From the NCBI GenBank assembly GCA_038373885.1, contig JAWZYV010013019.1, positions 558,001-622,000 of the forward strand: a DNA stretch of 64,000 nucleotides. Reading direction: 5' to 3'. Shown here piece by piece: positions 22,374 to 32,224 of this stretch (the stretch's first letter is position 1; each line of letters opens with the position of its first letter). This DNA comes from Cheiracanthium punctorium. Its lineage: Eukaryota > Arthropoda > Arachnida > Araneae > Cheiracanthiidae. The notes beneath the pieces are model-generated. The model made no database searches and was not told where the DNA came from. It worked only from the letters and a program-made list of their open reading frames with translations. The translations under genes were made by a program, and so were the position numbers.

Positions 22374-23310
22374 ACTATGATCTCTCCATAGACTCTCTAC
22401 TGGATTTAGATCAGGAGAGCAAAATGGCCAATTAAGAGTTGGTACTTTTTACTTCTGTTGGAAAAATCTTGTTACTTCAGACTCTTGTGGGAAGGAACAT
22501 TATCTTGTTGGAAAATCAATTTCTTTTGTCGAAATTCTCGAAGAAACGGTAACAGAGGAGTTTCGAGTGCTGTTATGTTTTCTGAACTATTCATTCTGTT
22601 GGATATAAACTGGACATCAAACTTTCCTGAAGAAGTAAATGCAGCCCAAACCATGACGTTACCGCCGCCAAAATTTCACTTCGAAGACAAAAAAAAGTCT
22701 CTCTATTCCCGAGTCTCGCCAATATCCATTAAATCCGACGGGACCGTCTAGATTGAACTTTTTTTTCTTTTTCTTCTGATAAAATGACCTAGATCTAGAA
22801 CCTGAGTTTAGAATTTAAAAAATATATTGTATGTTATTGAAAAGTATGTTTTTTTTTTTTTTTTGTGTGTGTGTGTGTGTGTGGAGGGAGGGGGGGGATT
22901 TAACTTACCAATTTCCAGTCACGGTTCATGTTTTCGAGGCCGAATACCAGTCGACCATCTTTATGACGTTGTAGCAATCGAGGTGGCTTTATTCATTCGT
23001 TCATGTGTGATAAATGAATTTCTTTTTCGGCCTCTCCAAATTGTGTTTTTGTGAACATGTAATTTCAATTCGCTTATAATTTGTGCGAGACTTTCCGTGG
23101 AATTCGATGCTTTTCGAGCAATTGCTCTTCCATCTTGTCTGCAAAGCTTTCTTTTACGTCCTGGAGAATGTTTTTTGCCATAAGCACGGGTCTTTTAGAT
23201 ATTTTGAATTTGGCGATATCGTTTTAAGTTCTTCAGGTATGGCCTTTATTGAAACATTTCTGTTGCGTAGCACTTCAATTTTACCAATATCTTTTCTGTA
23301 AAGCCTTTCG
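22374..23310 (-). pseudogene. Tc1-family transposase, minus strand, broken
   Basis: On the minus strand the C-terminal half is clearest: MVWAAFTSSGKFDVQF (about 22607-22654), then LLPFLREFRQKKLIFQQDN with the second catalytic aspartate, then after a frame change PTLNWPFCSPDLNPVESLW (about 22390-22447) with the catalytic glutamate of the DD34E triad. Upstream, near 23000-23150, GRKRKLCRQDGRAIARK and later HKNTIWRGRKRNS resemble the GRPR linker and second helix-turn-helix. The first aspartate region was not found and is disrupted near the microsatellite at 22865. The protein differs from the 13-kb element, so this is a separate Tc1 lineage. It is non-functional. Confidence 0.8.
22865..22883. 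repeat. (GT)n microsatellite with adjoining T and G runs
   Basis: An uninterrupted GT run of about nine units, preceded by about 17 T and followed by GGAGGGAGGGGGGG. It lies inside the degraded Tc1 element. Confidence 0.9.
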
Positions 23311-24372
23311 CCGCTTGGTATTTTCTGAAAAAATACAACAAAACTATAAAATAAATGAATTAATTACTAATATTAACATAAATACTAAGTGTTCTATTAT
23401 TTTGCAACACCAAATACATCAATTTTCTTTTTTAAATTTTTTAAATTTGCTTAAATTTGCAATGTTTAATATTGAAAATACTTAATTAAAGGTATAACTT
23501 TATATTTTAATAGATTTCATAATTAGCGCATTTAAAAACTGCTAAAAATCGTAGGTGTCCCATAACTTTGCAACGCACTGTATCATTTCCCAGGAGTGTT
23601 TTTATTTGGCTATTTCTTATAATGCTAGTAATTTCTTGAATATTTGCTTGATTCGATACATTACTTAGAGGTATATTTTGAAATACATAAATTTCAGTAG
23701 TTTAATAAATTATGATATAAATTAAACATTTGACCCCCCCTCCCCCCCCCCGATTCAAATTTTTTTTTTTTTTTTTTTTTCGTACAAAAATTATTTTCTA
23801 GGAATCAGATTTTTTTTAGCTTATTCGTAAAAAATAGGCTTATAATTCCTTCAACATGTTTTTACTGTTAAAAATAATCTTATAATGTGTGATATTTTTA
23901 CGAGGTTTGATACATTACATATACTAGTATATTTTCAAATCCGCAAAAAAGCAATAATTTAAATTCTTTCAACATTAATTCAAACAAAAGTCTCCTAATT
24001 TTCCTAAAACAAGATTTCATTGTATTTTTTAGTTACTACTATCGAAATTGCACGTTAAAATGTGTAAAAATCCAGTCAAATTTGAATGTCAAGAGGGAAA
24101 AAAGAAAGAAAAAAACGATCACTGTGACGTCACTTTAGAGTCACAAGATGAAGTCGACATTGTGAATTCCACTTAAATGTGATTCATCTGGTGACTAGTC
24201 ACAAAGAAGCGTAACGGTGACCGCACAGTGGAGTCATGTTACTTGCCAGTCACAATGTGACTATTTTGTGACATAACAATGACTGTTTTGTGAATACCTG
24301 TGATATGAGGGTACCACTCTGAAACAAAACTTTTACAGCCTTTACTACAAAAAGATTAAAACGCTGTGTAAC

Positions 24373-24420
24373 CCGGAAACGTAATAAAATCCACACTGTT
24401 GGATTTTATTACGTTTCCGG
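24373..24420. repeat. Perfect 21-bp hairpin
   Basis: The left arm CCGGAAACGTAATAAAATCC plus A (24373-24393) and the right arm (24400-24420) are exact reverse complements around the 6-base loop CACTGT. Neither arm is followed by a poly(T) tract or set in a recognised gene. Confidence 0.9.
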
Positions 24421-24744
24421 CTTGAAATTTTATATAATTATATAAAAAAATGTAGAAAACAATTTGCGCTACTTTAAAAATCTACCTTTTCCCGAATTTT
24501 TTTGCCATTTTTAACTTCAAGCAATTGCTTTACTTGGGTAGAAACGTTATAATTTTATTTTTAAACGTACGGATTATTTAATTTTACGATTTATGAAAAA
24601 GTTTTGCTAAAAAGTCACCAATATTAATTACTAATTAAATCCTGCTAAAAAATCATAAAATTCGAAACTGATTGATTTGCAAATTTGCAAAAATATATTA
24701 AGAAATGGGGGGAGCGCTTCTTTAAAAGTAAAAACAGTTTAGTA

Positions 24745-24769
24745 CCGTGTTTACTCTCGTAAGAGTCGC

Positions 24770-24804
<35 letters not shown>

Positions 24805-25679
24805 CAACTTCTCATTGTGAAAGTCTTGTTGCGACTATTATGCGGGGAAGTATACTACACAATATTCTACACTCTCTTGCTAAAACATTACTATAAAAGA
24901 TACATTATAATAATATTAGTAACTTAAAAAAGATTTCCAAAGTATGTGTTGTTTACTAAATAGTCTTTCCGTTAGTTGCACACGAAAGAAGGGCATTTTT
25001 CTTTTTATGGTAATATTTTTATCGACATAAAATTCACAAACTCTGTGGAAAATTTCACAAAAAATTCTAATAAAATAACATGTTTACTTGCGTAATAGTC
25101 GCCCTCGCATAATAGTCACACCCTCGTTTTGAAGCAGAAAAAAATCATCAAAATATTTTCCCCCCATAATGTCGCCGTCACATATTTGACCTTCATTTAT
25201 GTCTATAAAAATATCACTATCAAAAGAAAAATATACCTCTTTTTTGTGTTCAACTGACGGAAAGATTATTTAGTATACGGCAGATAAACTGGAAACATTT
25301 GGTGAATTAGTAATTTTATTATAATATCAGTAATGTTTAGTTTAAAAGTGTACACTATTATGTAGTAGATTTCCCCTCATAATAGTCGCACCTAATAGAC
25401 TTTCAACATGAAAAATTGGAATAAAAAAAAAAAAAGTGCGGCTATTACGCGAGTAAACACGGTAATACATAATGAATCACTTTCACTGAAGGTACCAGTA
25501 GCACTGTATGTATAGTTCTGGGAGGAGTACAGCTGATAACTTTCAGTTTTAGTCTAGATGAAGGTCAAATACGCAAATGCGACTTTTATGCGGGGAAAAT
25601 AATTTAACTATTTATTCTTCTTCAAAACGGGGATGCTGCGACTATTACGCGAGGGTGCCTATTACTCGAGTAAACGCGG
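24745..25679. mobile_element. CCGTGTTTACTCG MITE, outer copy of a nested pair
   Basis: The left end CCGTGTTTACTCTCGTAA follows TA (24743-24744); the right end ATTACTCGAGTAAACGCGG precedes TA (25680-25681). The middle is interrupted by a second member in opposite orientation (25078-25462). After it, about 100 bases of unrelated sequence lead back into the expected interior phrase GCGACTTTTATGCGGGGAAA. Confidence 0.7.
25078..25462 (-). mobile_element. CCGTGTTTACTCG MITE, inner copy, inverted
   Basis: It starts ACATGTTTACTTGCGTAA next to TA (25076-25077) and ends TTACGCGAGTAAACACGG before TA (25463-25464). Its interior phrases run in the opposite order to the outer copy. The right end is better preserved than the left. 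Confidence 0.7.
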
Positions 25680-25840
25680 TATTTTAATTAAAATCAATAT
25701 GGGAGGTACTTGTGCGCGACAGATAGACATGGACAACGAACAAAATTACTTTTTGGACTTCTTTCAAATTAATCAAAATCAACTTGTTGTACTCGCCCAA
25801 AATTTTAAGTAAAGAACTATGAGAAGGTTCTACAGGGGAG

Positions 25841-26013
25841 CAGGGGCGTAACCAGAAATTTTTCATGGGGGGGGGGTATTACTACTGCAATTCGCATATA
25901 TGTATACATGTGTGTAATAAGGGAGTGAAGAATATACATTTAGTATTGCAAAAAATTCTTCATGGGTGGGGGGATATGACCCCCCTAACCCCCCCCCCAT
26001 GGCTACGCCGCTC
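25841..26013. mobile_element. hAT-like MITE (CAGTGGCGTAGCCAG family), copy 2
   Basis: The left end CAGGGGCGTAACCAG pairs with the right end ATGGCTACGCCGCTC. Flanks are perfect: CAGGGGAG at 25833-25840 and 26014-26021. The interior GGGAGTGAAGAATATACATT is in the opposite sense to copy 1. Confidence 0.88.
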
Positions 26014-26131
26014 CAGGGGAGAAAAAAAAAATATAAGACTGACTTTCCACTTATAAGAGAGGAAACTGCGCTCTTTTTCTACTACTTGGGAGCCGCTTCC
26101 TTCTTGTCTCCGTCCGCTCTTACCGCTTTAA

Positions 26132-26402
26132 CCCTTTGACGGGCTGTGGGTGAGCCGTGAAACCACCTTATTTTAGCGCTTTCACTGCTGATCACAAAAA
26201 AAAAAAAAAAAAAAAAAAGTGGTCAGGTGGTTCCAAAGCTGAAAAAGGGCAACTGTCGCCTCGCCATTGATCCATTTAACTATACGGACAACATGGCGGT
26301 CGATTAATGGATCGATGGCAACGGCTGCACTTTTTATTAGTGTTGGGCAGTCTATCCAATTGGTCGTCTATTTTGTCGTGAAAATGCTTCCGCTTCAAAG
26401 GG
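26132..26402. mobile_element. TTAA-flanked MITE at a proven insertion site
   Basis: The element begins CCCTTTGACGGGC after TTAA (26128-26131) and ends GCTTCAAAGGG before TTAA (26403-26406). The interior shares AACATGGCGG and GATGGCAACGGCTGC with the six-copy palindromic family, so it is a diverged relative. The flanking sequence matches 21366-21490, which has a single uninterrupted TTAA: this is a filled and empty pair showing that insertion duplicated TTAA, as for piggyBac. Confidence 0.88.
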
Positions 26403-26476
26403 TTAATTAATTCAAATGTAGTATTTTAGATGAGATATGATAGTTTCCTTGCCTTTTAAGATCGTTCTTAAAATTA

Positions 26477-26522
26477 GTAATAATAATAATAATAATAATA
26501 TAATTACTATTATTATTATTAT
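26477..26522. repeat. (TAA)n and (TTA)n inverted microsatellite
   Basis: About eight TAA units are followed by a short spacer and about five ATT units, so the tract can fold back on itself. Confidence 0.85.
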
Positions 26523-26756
26523 AAATAAAAATGTTAAAACCGACAAAAACTGTTTTTAACATTCCTTCTTTCACAAATTATTTTATGTGTCTTTTTTAAT
26601 TGTAAAATCGTATACCTCATAGAAATTTTAGAAAAAGTCTTCAGTACTCCATCCCTTCCCCCATAGATGAGCGTCTGTGCATAAAAAAAAATTGCAATAA
26701 ACATATTCGTTTCACATGTTCTTTCTCTTCTCCTTCTGCAATTGTTAGTTCATATA

Positions 26757-27120
26757 TACAGGGTATTCGAAAAAAGTAGTAACACGCTTTAATTCTTTAT
26801 CTATTAGAGGAAAGTAGACAAAGTAAATTGAAAAAAAAAAAAATGTTCAAATAAAATAGAAAAAAAAATAGACTACAAGAAACATTTCTTTAAGTTAGTT
26901 TTCAAAATTACACTTTTTAAATTTGTATACTATTCTCGTACGAAAACATTCTCAATTACTAAATTGTACCTCATAGATACACTAATGAGATGGTGGACAA
27001 AATTTGAGAGTTATATCCTAAAAAGTGTCACAGATATATACTGACTTAAACCACTTTTCAATTGCTCTCGAGAAGAAAAAATCGCGTTTCAGGAGTTGTG
27101 CAGAAATTACGAAAGATTCC
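26757..27120 (+). repeat. Dispersed ACAGGGTGT-type repeat, longest copy
   Basis: It starts ACAGGGTATTCGAAAAAAG and keeps the GTAACACGCTTTAATTCTTTA, AAAGTAAATTGAAA and TTTGTATAC-CGTACGAAAA blocks. It extends further than other copies, into CACTAATGAGATG (also at 14560) and CCACTTTTCAATTGCTCTCG (inverted at 14770). No transposase is visible. Confidence 0.6.
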
Positions 27121-27360
27121 CCCCCCCCCTCTCTAGAAATAAAAGTTTACATTCGAATTCATGTGTAGCCCCTGATCAGGCTCCGATTATAACATCATGG
27201 GGTCCTGGAACTTCATATATTTCGGGGACCCCTCAGAAATTATAGAGATAATTTAACAAAAGTTTTTAAAATCATATACCACGTATTCCTCTTCAATCTC
27301 TTTCTTGCACTCATTAAGCCTGTGCGCAAAGTCTGAAAAATTCTATGGTTTTCCTCCTAA

Positions 27361-27519
27361 CATGGGCGCCGGCATATTTATCAGGGGGGGGGCGCAAAGA
27401 CTACTTCAACGTATGGCTACCTACCATGTTGCAAAGAGCAAAAAAGCAAGGGAAAACACTGCATACAAAAATCCAGGGGGGGGGCACCCCCGCCTTGCCC
27501 TATGCTGCCGGCGCCCATG
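27361..27519. mobile_element. hAT-like MITE with CATGGGCGCCGGC ends
   Basis: The left end CATGGGCGCCGGCAT pairs with the right end ATGCTGCCGGCGCCCATG, with one small indel. CCTCCTAA occurs on both flanks (27353-27360 and 27520-27527), a perfect 8-bp duplication. The 159-bp interior contains two G runs and is non-coding; it is the only copy of this family seen here. Confidence 0.85.
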
Positions 27520-28016
27520 CCTCCTAACATTCCAATTACAGGTAATTCATGTGCATTTGTTTGCTTTTACGAACCTAATTTTTTAGTAATTCACCTTCAG
27601 TAGATAACAATACATGTGAAACTTAAACACAAATTTTTTCCCTCGATTTTACACGATCAGATTCATGAATTATATCACTTTAATCTAATTTCTTTATTGA
27701 ACCTCTGAAAATCTAAGAAAAGTTTTGGAAGTTTTAGGACACTCGCGCTAATGTATCGTCTCCAGACGTTGACATGCCGTCATTTTAAAATCATGAAGTC
27801 AGAATACAGTCATATTTACTCAAATGATTGGTCAGTTTATATAAATATTAAGTATCAATGGTGAAAAGTAAGAAAGAACAGTATTTTAGGAAGCAATGAA
27901 AAATCGTTGATTTCTAAAAAAATTTGAAATTTGGCCCCATTCCCTATGGATAAATTAAAAAATAAATAAATAAAATAAAACCACAAGTAGCATAATGAGA
28001 TATTTTAAAAGAAAAA

Positions 28017-28085
28017 TTTCGGGGCCTCCGGGCTCGGGCAGATGCTCGAATTGTCCATGCGGTAATAAGGCCCTGCCCCTGACCA
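28017..28085. repeat. GC-rich dispersed fragment, also at 32450-32515
   Basis: CGGGGCCTCCGGGC and TTGTCCATGCGGTAATAAGG here match GGGCCCTTTCGAGG and TTGCCCATGCGATAATAAGG at 32450-32515. About 65 bases are shared, with no clear ends. It probably belongs to an old transposon, unclassified. Confidence 0.45.
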
Positions 28086-28149
28086 TCTTTGTTGTATCTT
28101 GGCACATTTTATGATGAAGCGCTGAAAATTTGCATATCACGTAATTAGT

Positions 28150-28350
28150 ATATGGGGCACATTTTACTAATTGGATTACTTATTTATTTGTACGGGGTTG
28201 TATAAAAATTTAAAAAGCGCAGATTTTTGAAAATTTAGGAGGGGAATTTTTTCTAACTCATACTTTCCCTCTATCTTATTTTTAAAAAAATTTCAATTTA
28301 CACTGCCTATCTGTAATGGGAAAAAAAAGGCGTGTTAGAACAACCTGTAT
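28150..28350 (-). repeat. Dispersed ACAGGGTGT-type repeat, inverted copy
   Basis: Read on the minus strand it begins near ACAGGTTGTTCTAACACGCC and keeps CAGATAGGCAGTGTAAATTG, AAAATAAGATAGAGG, TTTTTATACAACCCCGTAC and TAAATAAGTAATCC. Confidence 0.55.
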
Positions 28351-28580
28351 ATTTATTATTTTCCGCTGACGCTGGTGCGAGAAATAATTTCTCCTACTTA
28401 GCAGATGCAAAAGATTGGGATGGGAACCACTGTTTAAGGTAACTCCAACCCTTACTCATACAGGTTATCCGTTCGTAAAAGTGTATAATACAGCTTGTGA
28501 CGAGGCAGTCTAAAAGTTTAGTTGAATTCTTTAAAAAGACGTTCCAAAGTTGCATAATATCTTAAAGGAACAGCCTTTAA

Positions 28581-29075
28581 ACCTTTGAGGTGCAACCCTT
28601 TCCCAATGCTGAGAAAAGGGCAGCTGTTGCCATCACTCGACTTAACTACCAGCAAGATGGCGTACGTTCGAAACGTTCATCGCGTGCCACAGATCTAGAG
28701 ACCCTTTTTTTACCCTTGGCTGTGCCGCACAGCCGGCTGCGTCGAAAAAAGGGTCTCTAGATCTGTGGCACGCGATAAACGTTTCGATCGTCCGCCATCT
28801 TGCTGGTAGTTAAGTCGAGCGATGGCAACGGCTGTCCTTTTTTCAGCATTGGGCAATCGATCCAGCTGTTCTCGCATTCTTCCATTTTTCAGCAGATGTC
28901 AGTGCTGTTAAAAATAATCGTGACAATTTTTTTACCGGAAATGAGTGCTAAAAAGTAAAGGATTCTCGTGTAGCTATGTCACCTGCAACTATTTTTATAG
29001 AAATCAAATCTATTCTTCGTGACTGGCAGCAGTCAAACCTTCAGGGTTTGATGTTCCCAGAGCGGGAACACTGCC
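28581..29075 (+). mobile_element. TTAA-flanked palindromic MITE, copy C (best palindrome)
   Basis: The left end follows TTAA (28577-28580) and reads ACCTTTGAGGTGCAACCC. It holds the best-preserved palindrome of the family: arms 28602-28710 and 28745-28853, 109 bases each, around a 34-base centre that itself contains GGCTGTGCCGCACAGCC. The unique part follows to CCCAGAGCGGGAACACTG near 29075. The terminal GCGTTAAAGGG-TTAA is lost; the flank there is unrelated. Confidence 0.8.
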
Positions 29076-29347
29076 ACACAGGCGCCAAATATTCAGGGGC
29101 ACCTCGCGCTCGCGTCACCCCTTGGGTTAGGAAACTGTAACGCAATCCTAAGTCTATATCGTAAAACTGTCAGCACCTTTTATAAAAATGAAATTTTTGA
29201 TGATGGAAGTTGAAATTGGGAATATTTCAATCTGAATTATAATCCAATGTTTCTTTAAAACTTTACTACGCCGTAGTGATTTAAATTACCTGTGAAATAA
29301 AAAAGCAGCGTTTGTCGTCGCTGTTTCCGTTGACGATATCACGTGAC

Positions 29348-29485
29348 CAGTGTCATAGACAGAAATTTTTCATGGAGGGGGGGGGGGGGGTACGACTACT
29401 GCAACTCCTATATATGTATACGTGTGTGTGATAAGGGAGTGAAGAATATACATTTCGTATGGCAAAAAATTCCTCATGGGGAATT
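29348..29485. mobile_element. hAT-like MITE (CAGTGGCGTAGCCAG family), truncated copy 3
   Basis: The left end reads CAGTGTCATAGACAGAAAT and the interior includes GGGAGTGAAGAATATACATT and GCAAAAAATTCCTCATGGGG. The right end is missing. Confidence 0.65.
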
Positions 29486-29769
29486 TTCTAAGTTTTTCTT
29501 TTTCTGAGCTTTCAGAATTAAAAATAAACAAATATAATTAACATCAGTGTTTTATGGATGACTTAATAAAGAATTAGTTCTACATATTGGGAGAGTATTT
29601 TTGAAAAAACGCTCTAAAAAGGAGAATATTAAAGATTTTAAAATTGTTGAGTATAGGATGACTGTTGCTCGCATTCAGCTTCAATAGAAGAAATATTTTC
29701 AACCTTTAGATTAACCTTTTCAGACTCTGCGTCCTCAACTGAGGACACTAAAATCACCTGCAGTATTGT

Positions 29770-30440
29770 TGACTTTTGCTCAGGATAGGAAACAAACTTA
29801 TTATCGCATAACTATGAGAATTTTTAGAATGTCTCCTCTAAAACTACACTGTGAACTGGCATTCACTAAAATTTGATAAATTATTTAATTTTCTAAAAAT
29901 AACTTGACAATTTTTTCAGAGAATTATTTATTTTCTTGACTTTCGCTCACGTTCAGAAATAAACTTACGATGCCATAATCATGAGAATTTTCAGATTGTT
30001 TCCTAGGAAACTATATTGTGAACTGACGTTGAGTTAAAATTTGAAGAACCATTTAATTTTTTTAATTGTTAAATTTGGCACTTTTTCAAAAGGAAGACGT
30101 TTTTGATGAACTTTCACTAAAAATCAGAAACAAACTTACCATACCAGAACTATGAAAATTTTTAGACTATTTCTTCAGTTACTGTGAAGTGAAACAAATT
30201 TCAAATTTGAAAAGTTACTTAATTTTTTGAAAGAAATTATTAAACTTTGTACTTTTTCGGAGAAGTCCGCTTTTTGGTTAACTTTCACTCCAGATAAGAA
30301 ATAATAATGCTAGAACTATGAAATTTCCGGAAATTATACTGTGCACTACTGCAAATTTAAAATCTGAAGAACTAGCAGTTTTCCTAAAAAGAAAAAAATT
30401 GTTGTTTGAACTCAAATTGAAAATTGGCGGACTAAAAATT
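29770..30440. repeat. Degenerate tandem repeat of about 170 bp, four units
   Basis: Units start at 29770 (TGACTTTTGCTCAGG), 29937 (TGACTTTCGCTCACG), 30107 (TGAACTTTCACTAAA) and 30278 (TTAACTTTCACTCCA), with lengths 167, 170, 171 and about 163. Each holds an ACTATGA-like block about 50 bases in, a TACTGTGAA-like block about 90 bases in, and a TTAATTTT-like block. Neighbouring units differ at many positions. The length resembles satellite monomers, but four diverged units may be an old local array. Short frames here carry no recognisable motif. Confidence 0.75.
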
Positions 30441-31337
30441 TTTCTATCAAACGTAACTTTGAAATATGAATTTGGATCACTTCATAATACCTTTAAGAAT
30501 GTTTTGTGGCCAAAAGTATACTGCATTTTGCTTTCATAAAGTTTATGATTTTCAAACTCGTAATTGCTTAGAATCGCTAATGTATAAGAGTTCTTATCAA
30601 TATTTTAAAAATAATTACAGTAGAAAAATGAAAATTTTATAATGTTTATTCTAAAACTATGTTGAGATGTTTTATGAACATTAAGTTTACTTGAGCAATT
30701 TAATTAAAAATAATAATAATAATAAATGGGGTATTTCCGACTGGAATTCAAAGAATTTTAGCAGTTTTATCGCGTTTTAACCAAATTTCATTTTGAGGAA
30801 TCAACTTTCGCTCTTCTCTAGTACTTTGTTACAATATTTTACACCAAGAAAAATCCATTTTATCGCTTCAATTTTAGAGTGTTAATTTCATTCCAAAAAT
30901 TTTCAAGAGATCTATAAAGATTAAAACTACCAATTGTTTCCATTAAATGAATAAGGATGGTGCTCTATGTATCCTTAAACCTCTAAACCACCCGTTCTTT
31001 TAAAGCTCACCACCGATTCCTGTGGCTACGATAGCTCTTCTGGTGAAACGTCTTTAAAGAAAAAGACATTTTCCCCGTAAAATTAATAATCGTGATTTTT
31101 TTTATTTTATTTTGGGTTACAAATTTAATACCTATCACCAAAAGGAAAATTATTTCATTCAAAGAGAAATTATATAATCAGATTTGAAAGAGTTAATATC
31201 TTAGAGGAAGGGAAGGGTTAATAGGATCTACGTTGCATCACAGACAGGTTGGGTTGTGAAAGGTTTTGCAAAATAAAAAAAGAAAATTTGAAACGCTTTC
31301 ATATTTTAAATAAGCACTGAAGTGCTATATATTAAGA

Positions 31338-31509
31338 GTATCATAATCCAGGCATTGGCCCTATTTGTCTTTCTCTCTTCAATACGTTGGAAAGAATATC
31401 ATAATCTTCGTGTAAGCCCTATTTGTCTTCCTTGTTCCATTACCTTAGAAACTGTATCACAATCTACGAAAGCACTGATTTGTCTTCCTTGTTCCACAAA
31501 ACACTTCAG
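31338..31509. repeat. 58-bp tandem repeat, three units
   Basis: Units start at 31338 (GTATCATAATCCAGG), 31396 (ATATCATAATCTTCG) and 31454 (GTATCACAATCTACG), each containing TTTGTCTT followed by a TTCCA- or TTCAA-like phrase. A fourth unit begins at 31510 and fades. The period is not a multiple of three, so the open frame across it is unlikely to encode a repeat protein. Confidence 0.8.
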
Positions 31510-32043
31510 ATATCATAATAATGAGGGAGGATTAAAAAAACATGTAAATAAGTCTGATTCTAAGTGCGTTTATTATACTTTTAAAAGTAGTATGCTACGA
31601 AACGGAGCCCCAAATAAGATTTGAAAGCTGGCTAGAATAAATGCTGTGATCATTTAAGAGCCGGTAGAAAAAAATTATTTAGGTCACGGCACCATCTTAA
31701 ATTTTCGTATTTTCGTAATAATGGGAAATAGTAGTTACAATTTTTCCCCTAACTATCACAAGATGAAACCAATAATGCAATCAGAAAAAAAACCTTCATT
31801 TTTCTTGTAACTATTCTGCAATTTCATATGTAACCTTAAAATAATCAGAGATCAGAAGAAACGTTTAAAGTAATAGTTTTAAATACTCGCAGCTAAACGT
31901 TCCACAAGAGCTGTTGAACATCGAGGCTATTTGGATTAGTCTCACGGCATTTGTGGTAATCGGCGAGACTTATTTCAAGCCCTGCTGCAAATTAAACACG
32001 TTTTCTGAAAGAATATGTTATTAACTTCATTATTTGGTTAGAC

Positions 32044-32224
32044 CAGCGGCGTAACCAAGAGAGGAGGCTAGGGGGGTCATAACCCCCCACCCCATGAAGA
32101 ATTTTTTGCCATACAGAATGCATATTCTTCACTCCCTTATCACAAACACATATACATATATATATGAGTTGAAGTAGTCGTAACCCCCCCCCCCCTTCAT
32201 GAAAAATTTCTGGCTACGCCACTG
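32044..32224. mobile_element. hAT-like MITE (CAGTGGCGTAGCCAG family), copy 4, perfect duplication
   Basis: The left end CAGCGGCGTAACCAAGAG pairs with the right end CTGGCTACGCCACTG. GGTTAGAC flanks it on both sides (32036-32043 and 32225-32232). Same orientation as copy 1, with the interior GCATATTCTTCACTCCCT. Confidence 0.9.

Larger units (their letters stand above)
22150..23580 (-). mobile_element. Second Tc1-type element, degraded, minus strand
   Basis: The right (5') end begins on the minus strand with CAGTGCGTTGCAAAGTTATG next to TA (23581-23582). At the other end a degraded match, TTGCTGCAAAATTATAGGGC, lies near 22155-22175. Between them sits a broken Tc1 transposase. Length about 1.43 kb is normal for Tc1. 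A (GT)n tract with T and G runs (22850-22895) interrupts it. Confidence 0.7.

Noticed and set aside
24120..24310. Cluster of GTCAC and GTGAC words
   Set aside because: Spacing is irregular and no repeat unit could be defined, so it may be chance or an old simple repeat.
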